Assembly: GCA_013695195.1 (NCBI GenBank)
Contig: JACDAY010000254.1
Coordinates: 1-5,185, forward strand
Direction: 5' to 3'
Source: Blastocatellia bacterium
GTDB taxonomy: Bacteria > Acidobacteriota > Blastocatellia > Pyrinomonadales > Pyrinomonadaceae
DNA length: 5,185 bases
The position numbers were made by a program, and so were the translations under genes. The first letter of the stretch is position 1. Each line of letters begins with the position of its first letter. A model generated the notes under the pieces. That model was not told where the DNA came from and did not search any database. It worked only from the letters and a program-made list of their open reading frames with translations. Below, piece by piece: positions 1-3,843 of the stretch.

Positions 1-36
1 GCGCGTAGTCGCTACATTTATTGCTACACAACGAAA

Positions 37-70
37 TAAGGGCTTCAACAAAAATACGTTGAAACCCTTA
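37..70 (-). terminator. Hairpin downstream of the tRNA 3' end, possible weak terminator
   Basis: Positions 37-49 pair with 58-70 in a 13-bp stem with one C/A mismatch and an 8-nt loop. Read on the minus strand it lies just after the tRNA CCA end, where a tRNA terminator is expected. The T run that follows on the minus strand is short (three T), so an RNA-processing hairpin is also possible. It belongs to the host flank, not the element. Confidence 0.45.
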
Positions 71-77
71 TAAAAGG

Positions 78-123
78 TGGAGCCGGTGAACGGATTTGAA
101 CCGCCGACCTGATGATTACAAAT
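78..123 (-). other. Attachment half-site: 3' fragment of tRNA-Thr (UGU)
   Basis: Read on the minus strand this is the 3' part of a tRNA. The CCA is at 80-78 and the discriminator T at 81. The acceptor 3' strand is CACCGGC (88-82). The T arm has loop TTCAAAT (89-105), the variable loop is 106-110, the anticodon-stem 3' strand is TCATC (115-111), and the anticodon loop is TTTGTAA with anticodon TGT (122-116). The expected 5' anticodon strand GATGA is absent: only the first base fits, and no D arm or acceptor 5' strand follows. The fragment therefore cannot be a working tRNA. A tRNA 3' fragment ending at the anticodon, next to an integrase gene, is what remains at the distal end when an element inserts into a tRNA gene. 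The exact crossover cannot be fixed without the other end. A decayed tRNA is the alternative. Confidence 0.82.
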
Positions 124-153
124 GAACAACACTAACTAAAAATTCACTCGATA

Positions 154-172
154 AATATAGGCTCACTATATT
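154..172. repeat. Inverted repeat AATATAG/CTATATT near the element end
   Basis: A perfect 7-bp inverted repeat (154-160 and 166-172) with a 5-bp centre lies about 30 bp inside the attachment fragment. The surrounding AT-rich stretch also holds two copies of ATTCTAA, at 170-176 and 195-201. Such small repeats between the att core and int are where arm-type integrase sites, excisionase sites or a host bending protein site usually lie. That role is inferred from position only. Confidence 0.35.
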
Positions 173-212
173 CTAAACCGCAATTAAATAGGGCATTCTA
201 ACGAATCTTTAT

Positions 213-241
213 TTGCATTGTGTTTCTCAATGTGTCATAAT
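213..241 (+). promoter_or_regulatory. Sigma70-type promoter of the integrase gene
   Basis: TTGCAT (213-218) and CATAAT (236-241) are separated by exactly 17 bp, four of six and five of six matches to TTGACA and TATAAT. Transcription would start near 248, giving a leader of about 58 nt before the integrase start at 306. The three operator-like repeats at 254-285 lie just downstream of the predicted start. A bound protein there could block initiation or early elongation. Confidence 0.6.
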
Positions 242-253
242 TTATCACAGAGT

Positions 254-285
254 TTAGTCCTAATTAGTCCTAATTTTAGTCCTAA
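254..285 (+). repeat. Three tandem copies of TTAGTCCTAA (operator-like)
   Basis: The 10-bp unit TTAGTCCTAA occurs at 254-263, 264-273 and 276-285. Each unit is a near-palindrome, TTAG-N2-CTAA, as expected for a dimeric DNA-binding protein. Unit starts are 10 and 12 bp apart, about one helical turn, so bound dimers could stack on one face of the helix. The cluster sits between the predicted int transcription start and the int ribosome binding site. A fourth copy in reverse orientation precedes the gene at 2594. They could be operators for a repressor, or accessory sites for the integrase. Confidence 0.7.
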
Positions 286-305
286 TTTCTAACAGAGAGG
301 AAATT

Positions 306-1538
306 ATGAAAATCTATCAGTCGATCTTCAATCGCGGAAAGAAGGGCGGGGATGCCAAAGCGTATGCAAACACTTGGGCGCTCCGGCTTACTCATACAGA
401 CGAACGGGAAAAAAAGACAAGCAAGACTTGGCAGTATGCGACGAAGCAGGACGCGAAAGACGACATTGAGAATCGCAAGGCGGAGTTAATCGTATTTCTC
501 GAAAGCAAGGGACTCGATCTTGGCGATGTTAAGACGTTCAAACAATGGGCGGTGTACGCGAAAGCGGACTTTTACCGACCGGCGGTTATAAGGGAAGGCC
601 GGAAGGTTGCCGGAATCAAAGCTCACAGACAGACGCATATTTTGATTGATCAATTGATCGAATGTTTCGGAAACAAACCGCTTGCGAAATTCACGAAATA
701 CGATCTTGATCGTTACAAGGTTTGGCGTTTGGAAACAGGGGACAGACGCGGCGAAAAGGGCAGACTCGAACCGAAGCAGCGGAACGCGGTTAAAATCTCG
801 ACTGCTAATCGCGGCCTTGCGATCTTAAAGCATTTATTGATCGAAGCTCATGATGCCGGACTGATTGCCAAGAATGTAACCAAAGGCTCGAAAGCTATCG
901 ACGCGGACGCGGAAACCGCCAAAACGCGGACGCTCACGGATGCCGAAGAAATGCGTTTGCTTGTGTCTTGCGCGGGAAGCCGAACCGTTTCTTACGAGCG
1001 GAAAGGGAAGTCCGTCACGGCAACCGTAGCTGCCGATAATCCGCATCTGAAGGCGTTGATCTTGCTCGGGCTGGATTCAGGAATGAGGCGCGGCGAAATT
1101 CTCTCGCTCGACTGGACAGATATAGATTTTGACGCGGGCATTATCAAGATTCTCGGAACGCATACAAAGACGCAAAGGAAGCGATCTGTACCGATGACGA
1201 ACCGAACAAAGGCGGAACTGCGGGGACTCGCAAACTTCGGGGCAAGCGGGAACGTGTTCCCATTCAATGACTTCAAACGATCTTGGGCGACGGCTCTAAG
1301 AGTTGCGAAAATTGGCGGACTGACATTTCGCGATCTTCGCCGAACCTTTGTAACTCGACTGCAAACCGGCGGAGTGTCGATTGGAATTGCGGCGGAGCTG
1401 GCCGGACATTCGCGGCTCGAAACGACGCAAAAACATTACACTTCAACCGATAACGCGGCGGTTATCCAGGACGCGGCCGCGAGGATAAACGCAGCTAATG
1501 ATTCGCGCCTTAACCTTTGGCCTGATACCATCGAATAG
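306..1538 (+). CDS. int: Tyrosine recombinase (integrase) of the element
   Basis: A 410-aa site-specific recombinase that should integrate and help excise the element at the adjacent tRNA-Thr site. It has an N-terminal arm-binding-like region (about 1-70), a core-binding SAM-like region (about 75-195) and a C-terminal catalytic domain (about 205-390). Aligned by eye to XerD, the catalytic residues are Arg261 (SGMRRGE), Lys288 (HTKTQRK), Arg345 (FRDLRRTF), His368 (LAGHS) and the nucleophile Tyr378 (KHYTS). The first residue of the HxxR box is Arg342 instead of His. The start is ATG 306, with AGAGAGG at 294-300, five bases upstream. The gene is complete, with a sigma70-like promoter and three operator-like repeats in front. 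No clear terminator follows it. The family is certain; the target tRNA is inferred from position. Confidence 0.95.
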   Translation: MKIYQSIFNRGKKGGDAKAYANTWALRLTHTDEREKKTSKTWQYATKQDAKDDIENRKAELIVFLESKGLDLGDVKTFKQWAVYAKADFYRPAVIREGRKVAGIKAHRQTHILIDQLIECFGNKPLAKFTKYDLDRYKVWRLETGDRRGEKGRLEPKQRNAVKISTANRGLAILKHLLIEAHDAGLIAKNVTKGSKAIDADAETAKTRTLTDAEEMRLLVSCAGSRTVSYERKGKSVTATVAADNPHLKALILLGLDSGMRRGEILSLDWTDIDFDAGIIKILGTHTKTQRKRSVPMTNRTKAELRGLANFGASGNVFPFNDFKRSWATALRVAKIGGLTFRDLRRTFVTRLQTGGVSIGIAAELAGHSRLETTQKHYTSTDNAAVIQDAAARINAANDSRLNLWPDTIE

Positions 1539-1545
1539 TTGAGCC

Positions 1546-1667
1546 TGACCGGTGAATGCGCTGAAGGCTGTTAACCATTCTCCCGATTAAGGGAAGTCTC
1601 AGGTCGAACGTCGCGGGATGTAGAAGGCAATTCCGGTCGGAGAGAGTAATCGACGAATCGCCGGTCA
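1546..1667 (+). repeat. Long-range inverted repeat bounding the int-downstream spacer
   Basis: TGACCGGTGA at 1546-1555 can pair with TCGCCGGTCA at 1658-1667 over ten base pairs, one of them G-U, enclosing 102 nt. The pair frames almost the whole spacer between int and the next gene, and its 3' arm ends six bases before ATG 1674. The spacer lacks a convincing Shine-Dalgarno site at normal distance. The arms suggest a folded RNA in this spacer. A remnant of group II intron domain I is one weak possibility, because ACCTATG follows the closing arm. Otherwise I see no gene here. Confidence 0.4.
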
Positions 1668-1673
1668 AAACCT

Positions 1674-2348
1674 ATGAAAGTATGTATCGTATTTCTTCTT
1701 CTGGCGCTTGCCGATGTTGCTTACGGCCAGGTTCCCAAAGGCTGGCGCATTCCTACGCCCGCGGACATCAAGGGACAATGGAGTGAAAACCATTGGGATA
1801 AAGAGTGTCAAAAAGCGAATGACCGTAACAAGAAGTTGGCAAATGATGCCGTGGAATATACGGGCAATCCAGTGAAAGATATAGCCAAGGACATTCCCAA
1901 ACCTGAAGTGGTCGATTGCTGGAAACCTGAAGCCTTTCCAATTCACACTGCAACAGGCGATTACAATGGCGACGGTGTTCTTGACGAAGCACGGATATTG
2001 ATCTCCGTCGGTGTACCGAAGCCAACAGGCTTCGCTATTAAAAGGTCAGGGATGGCGGGCTTTTTTGTATTCTTGAATTCTAAAATCGGCCCGGCTAAGG
2101 TAATCGTACTTGGTCTGGCTGCTGATCAGAGCCCGTCGCCGCAGTACTCCTTCATCGGAACTCAGCCGCCAGTCGAGAAAATTGAAACCTGGTGTGGTCG
2201 TGGTGCACGGGACTGCGAAGTGGGTGAGCCTGCGTCTGTTACCCTGAAAAGAGATGCTGTAATCTTCGGACAGTTTGAGGCGTGGAGCACTCTGGCTTAT
2301 TGGAGTGCTGCCGAAAACAAATTCAAAGTGGTAACCATTTCGGACTGA
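1674..2348 (+). CDS. Exported hypothetical protein with a DxNxDG calcium-loop motif
   Basis: A 224-aa protein of no family I can name. Residues 1-18 look like a Sec signal peptide: one early Lys, a hydrophobic run IVFLLLALA, and a likely cut after AYG-18. No lipobox cysteine is present, so the mature protein should be periplasmic or secreted. Residues 95-104 read GDYNGDGVLD, an EF-hand/FG-GAP-like calcium loop with Asp96, Asn98, Asp100 and Asp104. Four cysteines of the mature chain (45, 82, 174, 181) could form disulfides. The C-terminal FEAWSTLAYW...FKVVTISD resembles the ending of many small exported FG-GAP-type proteins. ATG 1674 is the only start that keeps the signal peptide, but no ribosome binding site stands at normal distance. 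It lies between int and the regulatory and replication genes, so it is probably cargo. Function unknown. Confidence 0.75.
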   Translation: MKVCIVFLLLALADVAYGQVPKGWRIPTPADIKGQWSENHWDKECQKANDRNKKLANDAVEYTGNPVKDIAKDIPKPEVVDCWKPEAFPIHTATGDYNGDGVLDEARILISVGVPKPTGFAIKRSGMAGFFVFLNSKIGPAKVIVLGLAADQSPSPQYSFIGTQPPVEKIETWCGRGARDCEVGEPASVTLKRDAVIFGQFEAWSTLAYWSAAENKFKVVTISD

Positions 2349-2481
2349 TATACCGGACTCGAACCGTGCCACGGGGCAAATTGAAATACACGGCGACGAG
2401 TAGCCCAAGTGCCTGATGTGATAAGTCTGAAATTGGCGCCCGGCTGACGCTTTCGAGATTAAGCTATCTCATCATCAACCT

Positions 2482-2553
2482 TCAACCGTCTTACGCTTCG
2501 GAATAGCTACCGAAGCGGACACGCGCCGATTCTCTGACGGCGCTGACGGTTGA
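2482..2553 (+). other. Compact three-stem (three-way junction) fold upstream of 2594
   Basis: Three perfect stems nest in 72 nt. The closing stem is TCAACCGTC (2482-2490) with GACGGTTGA (2545-2553), 9 bp. The second stem is CGCTTCGG (2494-2501) with CCGAAGCG (2510-2517), 8 bp and an 8-nt loop. The third stem is GCGCCG (2523-2528) with CGGCGC (2538-2543), 6 bp and a 9-nt loop. The joining strands are 3, 5 and 1 nt. A further hairpin, TGATT (2551-2555) with AATCA (2560-2564), would compete with the closing stem, as in a switch. No T run follows, so it is not an ordinary terminator. It could be a structured leader, a small RNA, or DNA folded for a replication or recombination protein. Confidence 0.5.
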
Positions 2554-2568
2554 TTCCCAAATCAGAGC

Positions 2569-2578
2569 TTAGGACTAA
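2569..2578 (-). promoter_or_regulatory. Fourth, inverted copy of TTAGTCCTAA
   Basis: TTAGGACTAA is the exact reverse complement of the unit repeated three times before int. It ends two bases before the Shine-Dalgarno site AGAGAGG (2581-2587) of the gene at 2594. The local leader CTAACCAGAGAGG also matches the int leader CTAACAGAGAGG but for one base. This suggests a shared regulatory protein for int and the 214-aa gene. I see no convincing promoter hexamers here; TTGATT (2550-2555) has only a poor -10 partner 17 bp downstream. Confidence 0.6.
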
Positions 2579-2593
2579 CCAGAGAGGTTCTAA

Positions 2594-3238
2594 ATGGCCA
2601 AAAAGAATGATCCGACAGACGGCTTTGATGAAGTTTTGAAGCATATCGAAACGCTGCCTGACATCAAGAACAAATTAGCATATTTGATTGTAGAAAAGAC
2701 CAGATGGGATCAGGAAAACGCGGATTTTTGGACAGGCTTGGGCATTCGTAGCTTCAGCGAAAAATGCGAACTCGAAATCAGCAAGTATAAAGAGTTAGCG
2801 AAATTCGAAGGCCGAAACAACGACAAGGCTAAAGAACTTTTGAAAGGGCTTGATCGAAGCCCGCTTACGCGTAAAGCAGTCGGCCCGCGGCCCTGGGGTG
2901 TCCCCGATGCGGCGGGATATATGACAGTTGGAGAGCGGCACTATAGCGAATGGATGGGAGAAGAAGGAAATGCCACACCGAAAGAAGCTGACCGTCCAAA
3001 TCAATTCACTCGGAAGCAGGCAATCTATTTGCTTCAAGAATTGATACCGGAGTTCAAGACCGCAGATAACACAAGGAAGGCCGAATTCATTACGAAGCTG
3101 ACAGGTTACACGTCCACAAAGAATATTGCAGACGAATTTTCTAATATTCGTAATTTTGAGGATCCCCAATTATTGGAAGAATGGAAAGGCAAATTTAAGC
3201 ATTCTGGTAGAGGAAGAAAAAAAATAATCCCTAGCTAG
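2594..3238 (+). CDS. Hypothetical 214-aa cytosolic protein
   Basis: I cannot name the family. The protein has no signal peptide or membrane segment. Residues 11-75 are rich in helix formers (KLAYLIVEKTRWDQEN, then CELEISKYKELAKFE). A basic, proline-rich linker spans about 86-105 (SPLTRKAVGPRPWGVP). A second helical region at 138-200 (QAIYLLQELIP, then AEFITKLTGYTSTKNIADEF) recalls C-terminal regions of uncharacterised proteins in Bacteroidota mobile elements; this is from memory only. The tail GRGRKK is basic, which would suit nucleic acid contact. The start at 2594 is supported by AGAGAGG (2581-2587), six bases upstream. The shared operator-like motif with int makes an element regulator or partner of the integrase possible, but this is inference. 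The gene ends in a 12-bp palindrome and is followed by a strong terminator. Confidence 0.75.
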   Translation: MAKKNDPTDGFDEVLKHIETLPDIKNKLAYLIVEKTRWDQENADFWTGLGIRSFSEKCELEISKYKELAKFEGRNNDKAKELLKGLDRSPLTRKAVGPRPWGVPDAAGYMTVGERHYSEWMGEEGNATPKEADRPNQFTRKQAIYLLQELIPEFKTADNTRKAEFITKLTGYTSTKNIADEFSNIRNFEDPQLLEEWKGKFKHSGRGRKKIIPS

Positions 3239-3240
3239 GG
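3229..3240. repeat. 12-bp perfect palindrome CCCTAGCTAGGG over a stop codon
   Basis: The palindrome covers the last codons and the TAG stop (3236-3238) of the 214-aa gene. As RNA its loop would be too small for a full hairpin, so a protein-binding site is more likely if it has a role. GGAAATTC follows twice, at 3239-3246 and 3251-3258, 12 bp apart. Confidence 0.45.
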
Positions 3241-3275
3241 AAATTCGTAAGGAAATTCAAACATCATTTCAAATG

Positions 3276-3313
3276 AACGCTGTGCAGAGATTTGCACGGC
3301 GTTTTTTGTTTTT
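3276..3313 (+). terminator. Strong intrinsic terminator after the 214-aa gene
   Basis: AACGCTGTGC (3276-3285) pairs with GCACGGCGTT (3294-3303) in a 10-bp stem with one G-U pair and an 8-nt loop. T runs follow directly: 3302-3307, then 3309-3313 after one G. It separates the upstream genes from the regulatory and replication cluster. It also shows that the in-frame ATG at 3273 is not the start of the next gene, because the hairpin would occupy its first codons. Confidence 0.88.
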
Positions 3314-3356
3314 ACACGAAACGTCAACATTAACAAAAGGAAGGATTCAAACAGTA

Positions 3357-3578
3357 ATGAAGTTGACTGAATACATACGGGAAATCGATGTTTTGAATGT
3401 TTGGCCAATGTCTAAAGCCTCGCTAATTCGGGCGCGTAAAAAAGGCTTACCGTTTGTCCGGCTCGGTGCTTTTGTCTGCTACAAACCCGCCGACCTGGAA
3501 GCTCATTTTTGCCAACCGCGATCCTGGAAAAAATCCACTGAAGCTGACGGTTCGGAGGTGCAAAATGAACAAAAATAA
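3357..3578 (+). CDS. Excisionase/AlpA-like winged helix-turn-helix protein
   Basis: A 73-aa DNA-binding protein of the MerR-like excisionase fold (HTH_17/AlpA type). A helix-turn-helix lies at about 3-29, with MSKASLIRARKKG as the recognition part. The typical GLPFVRLGAFVCYKPADLEAHF (30-51) forms the wing and last helix. Relatives bind near attachment sites to favour excision, or activate element promoters. ATG 3357 is chosen because the longer frame from 3273 runs through the terminator hairpin. GGAAGGA (3339-3345) is the likely ribosome binding site, with an 11-base spacing that is rather long. The 3' end overlaps the next gene by 14 nt, so translation is probably coupled. Whether it acts as recombination directionality factor or transcription activator cannot be told from sequence. 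Confidence 0.85.
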   Translation: MKLTEYIREIDVLNVWPMSKASLIRARKKGLPFVRLGAFVCYKPADLEAHFCQPRSWKKSTEADGSEVQNEQK

Positions 3579-3843
3579 AGCCGAAACCCGGTGGAACGGG
3601 ATCGGCTTCGATGCACAGATAATCAGATCAAACAGCAGCTTCGATTATAGCACACCCGAACCCGAACCGATTCAATTTTATTACGATTGCGATTTTTGCC
3701 GACTCGAATTGCCAAACGACTCAGTCAGGTTTGACGGCTGCGGCAGTTGTCCGCGATGTTTTCAACTCGCGCATCGATTTGTTGAAAGCCTGCGCCGATA
3801 CCGCCAGACCTACGCGGCGCGTTTATCCGGGAGGGCAAAATGA
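3565..3843 (+). CDS. Small cysteine-rich, zinc-ribbon-like protein
   Basis: A 92-aa protein that I do not recognise. Residues 42-65 read CDFC, then 13 residues, then CGSCPRC, giving Cys42, Cys45, Cys59, Cys62 and Cys65. Two CxxC knuckles (42/45 and 62/65) are the classic layout of a zinc ribbon, with Cys59 as a spare. The N-terminal part (1-38) is probably disordered, with PEPEP at 31-35. The C-terminal HRFVESLRRYRQTYAARLSGR is a basic helix that could bind nucleic acid. ATG 3565 is chosen over an upstream in-frame ATG (3454) because GGAGGTG (3554-3560) stands four bases before it. It overlaps the winged-helix gene and its stop overlaps the start of the helicase gene as ATGA. It may assist replication or regulation by the helicase; this is inferred from coupling. 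Confidence 0.8.
   Translation: MNKNKAETRWNGIGFDAQIIRSNSSFDYSTPEPEPIQFYYDCDFCRLELPNDSVRFDGCGSCPRCFQLAHRFVESLRRYRQTYAARLSGRAK

Noticed and set aside
992..1276. Minus-strand open frames within int and similar shadow frames under other genes
   Set aside because: They lie opposite clearly coding sequence, have no recognisable domains and lack ribosome binding sites.
1549..1556. CCGGTGAA shared with the tRNA fragment at 83-90
   Set aside because: The match is only 8 bp and does not extend, so it is not a second attachment site.
2353..2366. Minus-strand CGG-TTCGAGT-CCG, resembling a tRNA T arm
   Set aside because: Only three stem pairs form, and no acceptor strand, CCA or anticodon arm stands at the right distance. 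Chance is the simplest explanation.
2411..2433. Hammerhead ribozyme-like CTGATG...TGAAA pattern
   Set aside because: The core has T instead of A after CTGATG, the middle stem would be only about two base pairs, and flanking stems are short and mismatched.
3273..3356. Upstream in-frame ATG extending the winged-helix gene by 28 residues
   Set aside because: The first codons would lie inside the strong terminator hairpin and its T run. The domain starts after the ATG at 3357.
3454..3564. Upstream start for the cysteine-rich gene
   Set aside because: It overlaps most of the conserved wing region of the preceding gene, while ATG 3565 has GGAGGTG at ideal spacing.
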